From positions 57,149 to 121,148 of the forward strand of contig NZ_JAGPXT010000018.1 in NCBI RefSeq assembly GCF_018070465.1: a stretch of 64,000 nt of DNA, given 5' to 3'. Origin of the DNA: Micromonospora sp. C95 (GTDB taxonomy: Bacteria > Actinomycetota > Actinomycetes > Mycobacteriales > Micromonosporaceae). A program made the translations under genes and the position numbers. Below are positions 55,692-64,000 of the stretch, piece after piece. Numbering within the stretch: position 1 is the first letter of the stretch; every line of letters starts with the position of its first letter. The notes below the pieces were generated by a model. The model was given only the letters and a program-made list of their open reading frames with translations. It made no database searches and was not told the DNA's origin.

Positions 55692-56069
55692 TCAGGGGCG
55701 TGGTTCGTGGATCGGCTCGGCGTCGTCCGGCCAGTTCGACGTGAAGATCCAGTCGAGGCCGTCCTCCCCGTCCGTATCCAGATGGGGCGCGCGACGCAGG
55801 CCGGCGCGTGCGGCGACCTTCAGCGACGCCGCGTTGTCGGGTCGGACTCTCGCGATGATCGGATGGTCGGGCAGGTGCGCGCTCGCCCAGTCGACGACGG
55901 CGGTGGCGGCTTCGGCACGGGTGGCGAGCGCGTCGCCCGGATTGTGGGCGTACGCCCTTGGATCTCGGTGGATTCGATGGATGGCGTTGACGTCGGCGCG
56001 GGTCGGGCGGCGCAGTGACAGCCGACGAGTCTGTAGCTCCTCGTTGTTGATCAGATCGGCGTGGCCCAC
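55692..56069 (-). pseudogene. GNAT acetyltransferase with internal deletion
   Basis: 125-residue open frame with a GNAT start (LQTRRLSLRRPTRADVNAIHRIHRDPRAYAHNPGDALATRAEA) and a GNAT end (DWASAHLPDHPIIARVRPDNAASLKVAARAGL), but without the central ~55-60 residues that normally hold the acetyl-CoA loop (R/QxxGxG). The two parts join in frame at ATRAEAATAVV. A recombination between similar ATRAEA/ATEAA codons would explain it. Probably inactive as an enzyme, though the frame is intact. Confidence 0.7.
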
Positions 56070-56183
56070 GTCTGATTTTCTCCCTCCCGTGCCATTGGGG
56101 CGAGGTCAGCCCGCGGACGGGGCCGGCCCGCCAGATGGTTCTCATGGCGGTCCGCTACAGGTGGTCAAGCCTGGTGAGGGACC

Positions 56184-56774
56184 ATGGCTGCCATGACGCT
56201 CGTACTGCCCATCGACCCGGAGGCGAACCAACTGCTGGCCCGCGACCCGCTCGCCCTGCTCGTCGGCATGGTTCTCGACCAGCAGGTCTCGATGGAGAAG
56301 GCCTTCTCCTCGCCGTACGTGCTGGCCCAGCGGCTCGGCCACGACCTGGACGCCCGGGAGTTGGCCGGCTTCGATCCCGAGGCCCTGGTGGCCATCTTCG
56401 CTCAGCCACCCGCGCTGCACCGCTTTCCCAAGGCGATGGCGGCCCGCGTACAGGAGGTGTGCCGGGTGCTGGTCGACCGCTACGACGGCGATGCCGCCCG
56501 GCTCTGGGCGGGTCCGGCCGACGGCCGTGAACTGCTCGGGCGGATCATCGACCTGCCCGGGTTCGGTCGGCAGAAGGCCCAGATCTTCCTCGCGCTGCTG
56601 GGCAAGCGCTTCGGGGTGCAGCCGCCGGGCTGGCGGGAGGCGGCCGGCGCGTACGGCGATCCAGACGCCCACCGATCCGTCGCCGATGTCACCGATGCGG
56701 AGTCACTGCGCCTGGTTCGGGAGTACAAACAGCAGATGAAGGCGGCGGCGAAGGCGAGCGCGCGCGGAGACTGA
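56184..56774 (+). CDS. HhH-GPD-type base-excision repair protein
   Basis: 196 residues. Helix-hairpin-helix: IIDLPGFGRQKAQIFLALLGKRFG. N-terminal DPLALLVGMVLDQQVSMEKAF matches the actinobacterial HhH-GPD group. No Fe-S cysteines. The usual catalytic Asp/Lys is not evident after the hairpin, so glycosylase activity is uncertain. LtrA follows 36 bp on. Confidence 0.85.
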   Translation: MAAMTLVLPIDPEANQLLARDPLALLVGMVLDQQVSMEKAFSSPYVLAQRLGHDLDARELAGFDPEALVAIFAQPPALHRFPKAMAARVQEVCRVLVDRYDGDAARLWAGPADGRELLGRIIDLPGFGRQKAQIFLALLGKRFGVQPPGWREAAGAYGDPDAHRSVADVTDAESLRLVREYKQQMKAAAKASARGD

Positions 56775-56809
56775 CCGGGCCGCCTCCGACGACGGCAGGG
56801 GGCGGGTCG

Positions 56810-58036
56810 ATGGCGCAGCGGGGCAGCGCGCTGCTGCGTAGCGGGCACGGCATGTCCCGGGCCACCTTCCTGGAACTCTTTCTCGACCTGGCCTTCGTCT
56901 TCGCCTTCACCCGGGTCTCGGTCCGCTTCATCGACGAGGTCGAGCACGGGCTCACCGTGCTGGGCTTCCTGAAGACCCTGATCCTCTTCCTCGCGTTGTG
57001 GCACGTCTGGACATTGATCAACTGGGTCACCAGCCGGTACGAGCCGGACGCCCTGACGATCCAACTCGTCGTGGTGGGGACGATGTTCGGCAGCCTGGTG
57101 ATGGCCGTCACCGTGCCCCGGGGGTTCGAGGAGCGGGCGCTGGCGTTCGTCCTGGCCTACCTGGTGACGGTGATCGGCCGCCCCCTGCTGATCGCCGCCG
57201 TGCTGGGGCGACATCCGCGCCGTACCGTGCCGTGGCGGCTGGCCGCCTGGGCGGCGGGTTCGGGGGTGTTGTGGCTGGCCGGTGCGCTCGGACCAGCCGA
57301 CCTGCGGTTCGGGCTGTGGGCGCTGGGCATCACCATCGACATGGCCGGATACCTGCTGGGTTGGCCGGTGCCCGGGCTGGGCCGGGCGCCCGTCTCGGCC
57401 TGGCGGATCGCCGGCGAGCACATGGCGGAGCGCTACCAGCAGATCTTTCTCATCGCGCTGGGTGAGACGATCCTGGTCATCGGGATCACCTACAGCGGCG
57501 AGGGATTCGGCTGGCTGGCGGCGGCGGCCTTCACGGTCGCCTTCCTCACCACCGCGCTGCTCTGGCGGATCTACTTCCACCGGGCCGGTCACCTGCTCGT
57601 CGAGGCGCTGCGGATGGCCCGGTCGCCCGGTCTGCTCGGTGCCTCCGCCTCCAGCACGCACCTGGTCATGGTGCTCGGCGTGCTGCTCACCGGAGTGGGT
57701 TACGAGTTGGTCATCGTGAAGCCGTTCGACCGGGTCGAGCCGGCGTGGCTGATCTTCATCGTCGGCGGGCCGGCCCTGTTTCTGCTGGGGCGGACCCGGT
57801 TCGAGTACGAGATCTTCGCCCGGGTCTCCCGCCGGCGGGTGTTGATGATGCTCGTGCTGGTCGGGGCCGCCCCGCTGCTCCTGCTCGGAACGCCGATGCT
57901 GGCGCTGTCCGTGGTCGCCGGTGGGCTGGCCGTGGTGGCTGTCGTGGACGGGTTGCGGGCTCGTGACCAGCCGATGGAACCGTCGGCCTCCCCGCTGGAC
58001 CGTCCGGATCCCGGTGCGGCCAGCTTCCCGACCTGA
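56810..58036 (+). CDS. Low-temperature-requirement protein A (LtrA) family membrane protein
   Basis: 408 residues with ten or more hydrophobic segments. FLELFLDLAFVFAFTRVS is the LtrA start and AERYQQIFLIALGETILVIG its second hallmark. LtrA proteins are widespread in actinobacteria with no established transport substrate. Ends in a Pro/Ala-rich cytoplasmic tail. Confidence 0.9.
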   Translation: MAQRGSALLRSGHGMSRATFLELFLDLAFVFAFTRVSVRFIDEVEHGLTVLGFLKTLILFLALWHVWTLINWVTSRYEPDALTIQLVVVGTMFGSLVMAVTVPRGFEERALAFVLAYLVTVIGRPLLIAAVLGRHPRRTVPWRLAAWAAGSGVLWLAGALGPADLRFGLWALGITIDMAGYLLGWPVPGLGRAPVSAWRIAGEHMAERYQQIFLIALGETILVIGITYSGEGFGWLAAAAFTVAFLTTALLWRIYFHRAGHLLVEALRMARSPGLLGASASSTHLVMVLGVLLTGVGYELVIVKPFDRVEPAWLIFIVGGPALFLLGRTRFEYEIFARVSRRRVLMMLVLVGAAPLLLLGTPMLALSVVAGGLAVVAVVDGLRARDQPMEPSASPLDRPDPGAASFPT

Positions 58037-58099
58037 CCCGTGCGCCACGGCCCGCCGCATCGGCCCGGCTTGGGTCGCCGAGGGCGGTCGACAGTTCCG

Positions 58100-58411
58100 T
58101 CAGGCGGCGCTCGGATGGGCCAGGGAGGCGATGGCCCGCCGGACGTCGGCCAGCGAGACGGTCGCCGAGTCGTCCAGGTCGGCCAGACCCGCCTCGATCC
58201 ACTGCCGCATCAGCGTCGTCACACCGATGCCCCGGGCGTCGGCGGCGGCCCGGACCCGTTCGTACGTCTCGAGCGGCAGCCGGACCGACCGGCTGACCAT
58301 CGGAGTCTCGGTGTCGGGGGTGGGTAGTCCCACCGCCTGGCTGTCGTCGATCAGATCGGCGATCCGGTCGCCGCCGCTGTGGAACTGCTTGATCGCGTCG
58401 TGACGGTTCAT
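58100..58411 (-). CDS. Ribbon-helix-helix antitoxin-like protein
   Basis: 103 residues. VSRSVRLPLETYERVRAAADARGIGVTTLMRQWIEAGLA is a CopG/MetJ-type RHH with a preceding acidic N-terminus. ATG 58411 has AGGAGG eight bases upstream; GTG 58417 overlaps the toxin stop but its ribosome site would be too close. It pairs with the gene at 58414 and may autorepress the operon. Confidence 0.8.
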   Translation of the reverse strand: MNRHDAIKQFHSGGDRIADLIDDSQAVGLPTPDTETPMVSRSVRLPLETYERVRAAADARGIGVTTLMRQWIEAGLADLDDSATVSLADVRRAIASLAHPSAA

Positions 58412-58413
58412 CG

Positions 58414-58713
58414 TCACCGCCTCCTCGTCTCCGGAGAATTCCGCACGGCCTCGTCGTAGCGTTTGGCCTCGACGTCGCTCAACTCGCGAGCGGAGAGGAC
58501 GTCCCAGTCGTTGTCGGCACCGTCGGTCTCGGCCAGCAGCACCGCCACCCGGCGTCCGCGGGCGGTGGGGGCGTAAACCACCATCACGTCATCGCCGAGG
58601 TGGCGGATGACCCGCCGGCCGCTGTGCAGCGCCTCCCAGACTTCCCCCGGCGTGACGTCGTAGACCCGCAGGTTGGCAAGCGCCTCGTCGGTGAAGCTGA
58701 ACCTGCTGGCCAC
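58414..58713 (-). CDS. BrnT/RelE-like toxin candidate
   Basis: 99 residues, FSFTDEALANLRVYDVTPGEVWEALHSGRR... WDVLSARELSDVEAKRYDEA. The SAREL.D.E...Y ending recalls the BrnT family RNase toxins. The gene comes first and its stop is directly before the RHH gene, as in many type II pairs. Family assignment is moderate; toxicity is not shown. Confidence 0.65.
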   Translation of the reverse strand: MASRFSFTDEALANLRVYDVTPGEVWEALHSGRRVIRHLGDDVMVVYAPTARGRRVAVLLAETDGADNDWDVLSARELSDVEAKRYDEAVRNSPETRRR

Positions 58714-58823
58714 GCGGCGAGCGTACCACGGGCGTAACACGAATTTCGGGGGCGACGAAGCTCGTCGCTCGCCCGGTCAGGGTGACAGGATGGAGTACAG
58801 CCCCTCCGGAGGAGGTACCACGG

Positions 58824-59186
58824 GTGAAGCGTCAGGCGTACCAGCCGATCCTCATCACCGACGCCGCCCGCAGCCAGGATGATCAACTGACCAGCCGGCA
58901 GCGGCGTTACGTCGTGATGATGGGTGTTCGCGTCGCCTGCGTGATCGTCGGCGCGATCCTGGTCGGTGTGCGGGCACCACTGCTCTGGCTCTGGCTACCG
59001 CTGGTCGCGTTGGGCATGGTGCTCATTCCGTGGCTCGCGGTACTGCTGGCCAACGACCGGCCGCCCAAGGAGCGCCACCGCCTCGCCAACCGCTTCTCGT
59101 CGCGGTCGGCCACCGAGGCGGCGCCGCCCCCGATGAGCCTCGCCGCCGAGGAGCGGCCACACAAGATCATCGACGCGGAGCCCTGA
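58824..59186 (+). CDS. DUF3099 membrane protein
   Basis: 120 residues. ILITDAARSQDDQLTSRQRRYVVMMG is the DUF3099 signature, followed by two membrane helices (VACVIVGAILVGV and LVALGMVLIPWLAVLLA) and an acidic tail ending IIDAEP. GGAGGAGGT precedes the GTG at 58824. Function unknown. Confidence 0.88.
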   Translation: MKRQAYQPILITDAARSQDDQLTSRQRRYVVMMGVRVACVIVGAILVGVRAPLLWLWLPLVALGMVLIPWLAVLLANDRPPKERHRLANRFSSRSATEAAPPPMSLAAEERPHKIIDAEP

Positions 59187-59187
59187 T

Positions 59188-59217
59188 CCGCCCGGAGCGG
59201 CTCACCGAGCCGGGCGG
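59188..59217. terminator. Bidirectional terminator
   Basis: CCGCCCGG pairs with CCGGGCGG between the convergent DUF3099 and psuK genes; the hairpin covers the psuK stop. Confidence 0.6.
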
Positions 59218-60125
59218 GCCCCGATCTGTGCCACCGCCGTGGCACCGAGATCGACGGCTCGGGACAGGGCGGCATCGGGCGTCGCCCCGGCCAGCCAGGC
59301 GCGCAGCAGGCCCGCCGCGAAGGCGTCACCTGCCCCGGTCACGTCCCGCACCGCCACCCGGTGCGCCGACGAGGTGACGATCGTGGCGTCCCGGTCGACC
59401 CAGACGGCACCGGCCCCACCGCGTTTGACCACCACCCGGCGGGCCACGGAGAGCAGTGCCCGGCCCTGCGCCGCCGGCTCCAATCCACCGGCCAGCACGG
59501 TGGCCTCGTCCACGTTCACCAGCAGCAGGTCGATCTCGCGTACCCAGTTCACAAAGGCCGCCGTCCCGACCGCCCGCAGCGGTGCTGCGGAGGCCGCGTC
59601 GACACTCGTGGTGAGGCCGCGTTCGCGGGCGACGGCCAGCGCCCGCAGGCCGGCCGGTCGGGAGTCCGCGTCCAACAGGGTGTACCCGGACAGGTGCAGA
59701 TGCGTGGCGTCCGGCGCACCGGACAGCGCCGCAGCCACGTGGTCGGGACGCAGCAGTACGTTCGCCCCGCGCTCGGTGACCATGGTGCGTTCGTCGTTGG
59801 CCGTCAGCACGATCACCGTGCCGGTGGCGGACCCGGCGATCTCGTCCACCGCGCAGTCGACTCCGGCGGCGGTCAGCTCCGCGACCCGGTCACGCCCGGC
59901 GCCGTCGTCGCCGACCGCGCCCACCAGGGTCACCGGTACGCCCTGGGCGGCCAGCCAGGCAGCGGTGTTGGCCGCCTGTCCGCCGCCGGTGGACCTGATC
60001 GCCGCCGGGGTGTCGGAGCCGGGGGCCAACGGTCCGGAGAGCACCGCGACCACGTCCGTGACCACGTCGCCGACGACCAGGACGCGGCCGGTGCCGTCGC
60101 TGCCGTTTCCGGTCACCTCGGTCAC
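59202..60125 (-). CDS. psuK: PfkB-family kinase, probable pseudouridine kinase
   Basis: 307 residues. GGGQAANTAAWLAAQG is PfkB motif 1 and VRDVTGAGDAFAAGLL motif 2, with the catalytic Asp in GAGDAF. Adjacency to psuG (GTGA overlap) suggests it phosphorylates pseudouridine to pseudouridine 5'-phosphate. Other ribokinase-like substrates cannot be excluded. Confidence 0.85.
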   Translation of the reverse strand: MTEVTGNGSDGTGRVLVVGDVVTDVVAVLSGPLAPGSDTPAAIRSTGGGQAANTAAWLAAQGVPVTLVGAVGDDGAGRDRVAELTAAGVDCAVDEIAGSATGTVIVLTANDERTMVTERGANVLLRPDHVAAALSGAPDATHLHLSGYTLLDADSRPAGLRALAVARERGLTTSVDAASAAPLRAVGTAAFVNWVREIDLLLVNVDEATVLAGGLEPAAQGRALLSVARRVVVKRGGAGAVWVDRDATIVTSSAHRVAVRDVTGAGDAFAAGLLRAWLAGATPDAALSRAVDLGATAVAQIGARPAR

Positions 60126-61057
60126 GCCGGCGCGTCGGCCCGGCGCTGGGCGGCGGCGACCGCGATCCGGGCGGCCAGGTCGGCGTTGCGCAGGATGATC
60201 CGGACGTTCACCGCCAGGCTGGCGCCCTGTGTCGCGGAGTGGAAGTGGGCCAGCAGGTACGGCGTGACGGCCTTGCCGGTCACCCCGTCGCGCTCCAGCC
60301 GGGCGAGACCCTCGGTGAGGGTACGGTCGTGCAGGTCCGGGTCGAGCTGCTCGTCGGTGGGCAGCGGGTTGGCGACGATCAGCCCGCCGTGGTGTGCCCG
60401 GTGCTGCTCGCGGGCGGCCAGCACGCCGGCGACCCGTTCCGGGGAGTCGACCGACCAGTCCAGGTCGAAGCCGCCGTCGGTGATGAAGAAGCCCGGAAAC
60501 CGGCGGGTCCGGTAGCCGACCACGGTCACTCCGAGGGTCTCCAGCCGTTCCAGGGTCGCGCCGACGTCGAGGATCGACTTCACCCCGGCGCAGACCACCG
60601 CGATCGGGGTACGTGCCAGGGTGACCAGGTCGGCGGACTCGTCGAAGGTCTGCGCCGCCTCGCGGTGCACCCCGCCCAGCCCGCCGGTGGCGAACACGCC
60701 GATGCCCGCCGTGGCCGCCACGGCACTCGTCGCGGCCACGGTGGTCGCACCGTCCGCGCCGGTCGCGGCCGCCACCGCGAGATCGCGTACGGAGAGTTTG
60801 GCCACCCCGTCGGCGCTCGCCAGCCGGGCCAGCTCGGCGTCGTCGAGTCCGACCACGAGTTCGCCAGCGATCATGCCGATGGTGGCCGGCACCGCGCCGG
60901 CGTCCCGGACGGTCTGTTCGATCTGCCGGGCCACCCGGAGATTGTCCGGGCGGGGCAGGCCGTGCGAGACGATGGTGCTCTCCAGAGCGACCACGGGACC
61001 CTGCTCGCGCAGTGCCCGGGCCACCTCGGTGCCGTAGCGAAGGTGAAAGTCGGTCAC
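60122..61057 (-). CDS. psuG: Pseudouridine-5'-phosphate glycosidase
   Basis: Splits pseudouridine 5'-phosphate to uracil and ribose 5-phosphate, 311 residues. Conserved segments: VALESTIVSHGLPRPDNL, GVFATGGLGGVHR, VVCAGVKSILDVGATLERLETLGV and RRFPGFF. The Lys in GVKSILD is the catalytic lysine expected for the family. It overlaps psuK by four bases; together they form a pseudouridine catabolic pair. GTG start. Confidence 0.95.
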   Translation of the reverse strand: MTDFHLRYGTEVARALREQGPVVALESTIVSHGLPRPDNLRVARQIEQTVRDAGAVPATIGMIAGELVVGLDDAELARLASADGVAKLSVRDLAVAAATGADGATTVAATSAVAATAGIGVFATGGLGGVHREAAQTFDESADLVTLARTPIAVVCAGVKSILDVGATLERLETLGVTVVGYRTRRFPGFFITDGGFDLDWSVDSPERVAGVLAAREQHRAHHGGLIVANPLPTDEQLDPDLHDRTLTEGLARLERDGVTGKAVTPYLLAHFHSATQGASLAVNVRIILRNADLAARIAVAAAQRRADAPA

Positions 61058-61145
61058 AATCGCTCACCGTACGCCCGCCGTCCGGGTCACCTCAGGTGGA
61101 CCGGGTGCGGGTGACCTGCCAGACTTGTCGTTTGGAGGTGCAGTC

Positions 61146-61364
61146 GTGAGTACACAGATCCTCGAGCGTCCCGAGCTGAAGGACGCCGACACCGGTCCGG
61201 AGATGTTCCACTACGTCCGGAAAGAAAAGATCGCCGAGAGTGCCGTCATGGGCACCTTCGTCGTGGCGCTGTGCGGGGAGACGTTCCCGGTGACGAAGAC
61301 GCCCAAACCGGGTTCGCCGGTCTGCCCGAAGTGCAAGGAGATCTACGACTCGTACCGCGAGTGA
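61146..61364 (+). CDS. DUF3039 family protein
   Basis: 72 residues, MSTQILERPELKDADTG ... HYVRKEKI ... ALCGETFPV ... PVCPKCKEIYDSYRE. The three conserved Cys/His sites suggest a zinc ribbon. TGGAGGTG precedes the GTG start at 61146. Function unknown; common in actinobacteria. Confidence 0.88.
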   Translation: MSTQILERPELKDADTGPEMFHYVRKEKIAESAVMGTFVVALCGETFPVTKTPKPGSPVCPKCKEIYDSYRE

Positions 61365-61403
61365 CGCCCTCGGTCCGCGCGGCGGCCCGCGTAACCTGCG
61401 GCG

Positions 61404-62057
61404 GTGACCACCTCCACCGCCCTTCTCCTGGCTGACCTGGCCGGAGTCGCGGTCTTCGCCGCCTCGGGCGCCTCCGCGGCGGTGGCCAAACGGCTCGACC
61501 TCTTCGGCGTGGTCTTCGTCGGCTTCGTCGCCGCCCTCGGCGGCGGGATCGTCCGGGACCTGGTCATCGACGAGGTTCCGCCGCTGGCCTTCGCCGACTG
61601 GCGCTACGCGGGTACCGCCGCCGTGACCGCCGCAGCGATCTTCTGGCTGCATCCACAGTTCGCCCGGCTGCGCACCACCGTCCTGGTGCTCGATGCGGCC
61701 GGGCTCGGCCTGTTCACTGTCGCCGGGACCCTCAAGGCCCTCGACGCCCACGTGCCGGCGGTCGGTGCCTGCCTGATCGGCATGATCACCGCGATCGGCG
61801 GCGGTCTCGTCCGCGACCTGCTCACCGGTGAGATCCCCGTGGTCCTGCGGCGGGAGATCTACGCGGTTGCGTCGCTCGTCGGTTCGATCGTGGTGGTGCT
61901 CCTCCACGGCCTCGGCCACACCGGGCCGATCCCGCTCACCGCCGCCGTGGTGCTGGTCTTCGGCGTACGCCTGGTGGCCCTGCGGCGGCGCTGGTCGGCG
62001 CCGGTGGCGACGGTGCGACCGCCGCGCACCGGCCTGTCGGGCCCGTCGCCGGAGTGA
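61404..62057 (+). CDS. TRIC-type (UPF0126) membrane channel protein
   Basis: 217 residues with six or seven membrane helices in two repeats, each with a Gly-rich bend: AALGGGIVRDLVIDEVP and TAIGGGLVRDLLTGEIP. Bacterial homologues form trimeric cation channels. TAACCT lies six bases before the GTG, fitting a leaderless start. The C-terminal ~20 residues are a Pro/Arg tail. Confidence 0.9.
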   Translation: MTTSTALLLADLAGVAVFAASGASAAVAKRLDLFGVVFVGFVAALGGGIVRDLVIDEVPPLAFADWRYAGTAAVTAAAIFWLHPQFARLRTTVLVLDAAGLGLFTVAGTLKALDAHVPAVGACLIGMITAIGGGLVRDLLTGEIPVVLRREIYAVASLVGSIVVVLLHGLGHTGPIPLTAAVVLVFGVRLVALRRRWSAPVATVRPPRTGLSGPSPE

Positions 62058-62250
62058 GCACTCAGTGGCGAACGGCACCATGGTGACGGGTGTGGCGTCG
62101 CGTGGGCAGCACGGCGGCTGCTGGTTATGCTGAGTCGGCCTTCGCTGCTCGGCTGCGCGGAGGCATTTTCGTGGGGCGACCGCCGTGCCCCCCGGCCCGG
62201 GCCCGCCGGCCGGCGGCCGGGACATCCCGTGGCCGGAGAGGAGCGAACGC

Positions 62251-63981
62251 GTGGCAGTCCGGACGCCGGCGCTCGATACGTTCCCGTCCCTACGCGCCTG
62301 GCAGCGCAAGGCTCTGGTGGAGTACCTGCGCCGTCGAGCTGAGGACTTCACCGCGGTCGCCACGCCGGGCGCCGGAAAGACCACCTTCGCCCTGCGCATC
62401 GCCGCCGAACTGCTCGCCGACGGCAGCGTCGAGGCGGTCACCGTGGTCGCGCCCACCGAACACCTGAAGATTCAGTGGGCGGAGGCGGCGGCCCGGGTGG
62501 GCATCCAACTCGACGCCGCGTTCCGCAACGCCGACCTGCATTCCTCGGCCGACTTCCACGGCGCCGTGGTCACCTACGCGCAGGTCGGAATGGCGCCGCA
62601 GGTGCACCGGCGGCGCACCATGACCCGCCGGACCCTGGTCATCCTCGACGAGATCCACCACGCCGGTGACTCGCGTACCTGGGGGGACGGGGTGAAGGCG
62701 GCCTTCGAGCCTGCGGTACGCCGGCTGATGCTCACCGGCACGCCCTTCCGGTCCGACGACAACCCCATCCCGTTCGTCAGCTACGAGCGGGGCGGCGACG
62801 GCCTGCTGCGTTCCCGGGCCGACTCGGTATACGGCTACAGCGACGCGCTACGCGACGGCGTGGTACGGCCGGTGCTGTTCCTGGCGTACTCGGGGGAGAC
62901 CCGGTGGCGGACGAACGCCGGGGAGGAACTGGCGGCCCGGCTGGGCGAGCCGATGACGCAGGATCTCATCGCCCAGGCGTGGCGTACCGCCTTGGATCCG
63001 GCCGGCGACTGGATGCCGCAGGTGCTGCGGGCGGCCGATGCCCGGCTGACCGTGCTACGGGAGGCTGGCATGCCCGACGCGGGCGGTCTGGTCATCGCCA
63101 GCGACCAGCAGACGGCCCGCTCGTACGCCCGGCTCATCGAGCAGGTGACGGGGGAACGGGCGGCCGTGGTGCTCTCCGACGACGCGGGTGCTTCGGCCCG
63201 GATCGCGACGTTCGCGGCGTCCGAGCAACGGTGGCTGGTGGCGGTGCGGATGGTGTCCGAAGGCGTGGACATCCCCCGCCTGGCCGTCGGTGTGTACGCG
63301 ACAAGTGCCAGTACCCCGCTGTACTTCGCGCAGGCGATCGGACGCTTCGTCCGGGCCCGGCGCCCGGGGGAGACCGCGTCGGTCTTCCTGCCCAGCGTGC
63401 CGCATCTGCTCGGGCTGGCCAGCGAGATGGAGGCCGAGCGGGACCATGTGCTCGGCAAACCCAAGGACCGCGAGGGCTTCGACGACGAACTGCTGGACCG
63501 GGCCCAGCGCAACGAGCAGGCCAGCGGTGAGCTGGAGAAGCGCTTCGCCGCACTGTCCGCCACCGCCGAACTTGATCAGGTGATCTTCGACGGGGCCTCG
63601 TTCGGTACGGCGGCCCAGGCCGGCACCCCCGAGGAGGAGGAGTACCTCGGCCTGCCCGGGCTGCTCACCTCGGAACAGGTGGCGTCGCTGCTCGCCAAAC
63701 GGCAGGCCGATCAGCTCGCCGCCCAGCGACGTCGAACGACCGAGCGGCGGACGGAATCCGCAGCGCCGGCGGCAGCCCCGCCCGCACCGATGAGCGCCGC
63801 CCAGCGCCGGGTGGCCCTACGCCGCCAACTCAACGCCCTGGTCGCGGCCCAGCACCACCGCACCGGCCAGCCACACGGCAAGATCCACGCCGAGCTACGC
63901 CGCATCTGCGGCGGCCCCCCCAGCGCCCAGGCCACCATCGAGCAACTAGAAGAACGCATAGCCACCGTCCAAACCCTCTAA
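62251..63981 (+). CDS. XPB/SSL2-like DEAD/DEAH-box helicase
   Basis: 576 residues, complete. RAWQRKALVEYLRRR is the Q-like motif; Walker A ATPGAGKTT (37-45), DEIHH (133-137, motif II), LTGTPFRSDD (III), GGLVIASDQQTARSYA, and RMVSEGVDIPRLAVGVYATSA ... QAIGRFVRARRPGE (V-VI). The C-terminal ~100 residues are charged helices. RBS GAGAGGAG before GTG 62251. Probably DNA repair or transcription-linked; role unproven. Confidence 0.9.
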   Translation: MAVRTPALDTFPSLRAWQRKALVEYLRRRAEDFTAVATPGAGKTTFALRIAAELLADGSVEAVTVVAPTEHLKIQWAEAAARVGIQLDAAFRNADLHSSADFHGAVVTYAQVGMAPQVHRRRTMTRRTLVILDEIHHAGDSRTWGDGVKAAFEPAVRRLMLTGTPFRSDDNPIPFVSYERGGDGLLRSRADSVYGYSDALRDGVVRPVLFLAYSGETRWRTNAGEELAARLGEPMTQDLIAQAWRTALDPAGDWMPQVLRAADARLTVLREAGMPDAGGLVIASDQQTARSYARLIEQVTGERAAVVLSDDAGASARIATFAASEQRWLVAVRMVSEGVDIPRLAVGVYATSASTPLYFAQAIGRFVRARRPGETASVFLPSVPHLLGLASEMEAERDHVLGKPKDREGFDDELLDRAQRNEQASGELEKRFAALSATAELDQVIFDGASFGTAAQAGTPEEEEYLGLPGLLTSEQVASLLAKRQADQLAAQRRRTTERRTESAAPAAAPPAPMSAAQRRVALRRQLNALVAAQHHRTGQPHGKIHAELRRICGGPPSAQATIEQLEERIATVQTL

Positions 63982-64000
63982 CCCACCCCCACCCCCACCC

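Overview
The window is very GC-rich and densely coded. Its conserved blocks (DUF3046-recA-recX, gluABCD, miaB / DUF349 / miaA-dapF / hflX, lexA-nrdR-nrdJ) have actinobacterial order. GC content, TTG/GTG starts, apparent leaderless starts, psuG/psuK and ECF42-DGPF genes point to Actinomycetota, most likely Micromonosporaceae (Micromonospora-like). The family-level call is inference from gene content and order. I saw no rRNA, tRNA or CRISPR array.

Layout. 1-8.4 kb: the end of an acyl-CoA dehydrogenase, an MFS exporter, DUF3046, an intein-containing recA, recX and RNase Y. 8.5-12 kb: a glutamate-type ABC importer (gluABCD) on the minus strand. 12-15.6 kb: selD, two small conserved genes and miaB. 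15.6-24.8 kb: an accessory island between miaB and the DUF349/miaA block. It holds a four-gene TPR / small membrane protein / CHAT-protease-NTPase / TPR module, a GntR-Zn-ribbon-HTH regulatory cluster, inverted repeats and a secreted lectin-pectate lyase. 24.8-38.5 kb: DUF349, dioxygenase-like gene, miaA, dapF, malic enzyme, hflX, a Tyr/Gly-rich membrane protein, lexA, nrdR and nrdJ. 38.5-54 kb: DUF2332, an ECF42-type sigma factor with its DGPF partner, DUF5522, a DtxR-type metal regulator, rhodanese, an acetylation/deacetylation pair (AcuC plus GNAT-acyl-CoA-synthetase fusion), two ArsR-SRPBCC modules, a group 2 sigma factor, Spo0M, dtd and a methyltransferase. 54-64 kb: secreted subtilase, a decayed GNAT gene, an HhH-GPD protein, LtrA, a toxin-antitoxin-like pair, pseudouridine catabolism genes, a TRIC-type channel and an XPB-like helicase.

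Most interesting system: the module at 15.8-20.3 kb. A CHAT (caspase-like) protease domain is fused to a STAND-type P-loop NTPase. It is co-translated with a small EACC1-like protein and flanked by two paralogous TPR proteins whose 120-bp repeats are nearly identical at DNA level. I read it as an NTP-dependent, protease-effector conflict (immunity or suicide) system with fast-evolving sensor repeats; this function is inferred, not shown.

The DNA-damage network is also readable. recA has both a LexA-box candidate and a mycobacterial-type RecA-NDp (PafBC) promoter, and the lexA upstream region carries two LexA-box candidates. recA contains an intein at the same site as the Mycobacterium leprae RecA intein, and nrdJ carries a 72-bp patch of foreign-looking codons around its conserved SACF cysteine.
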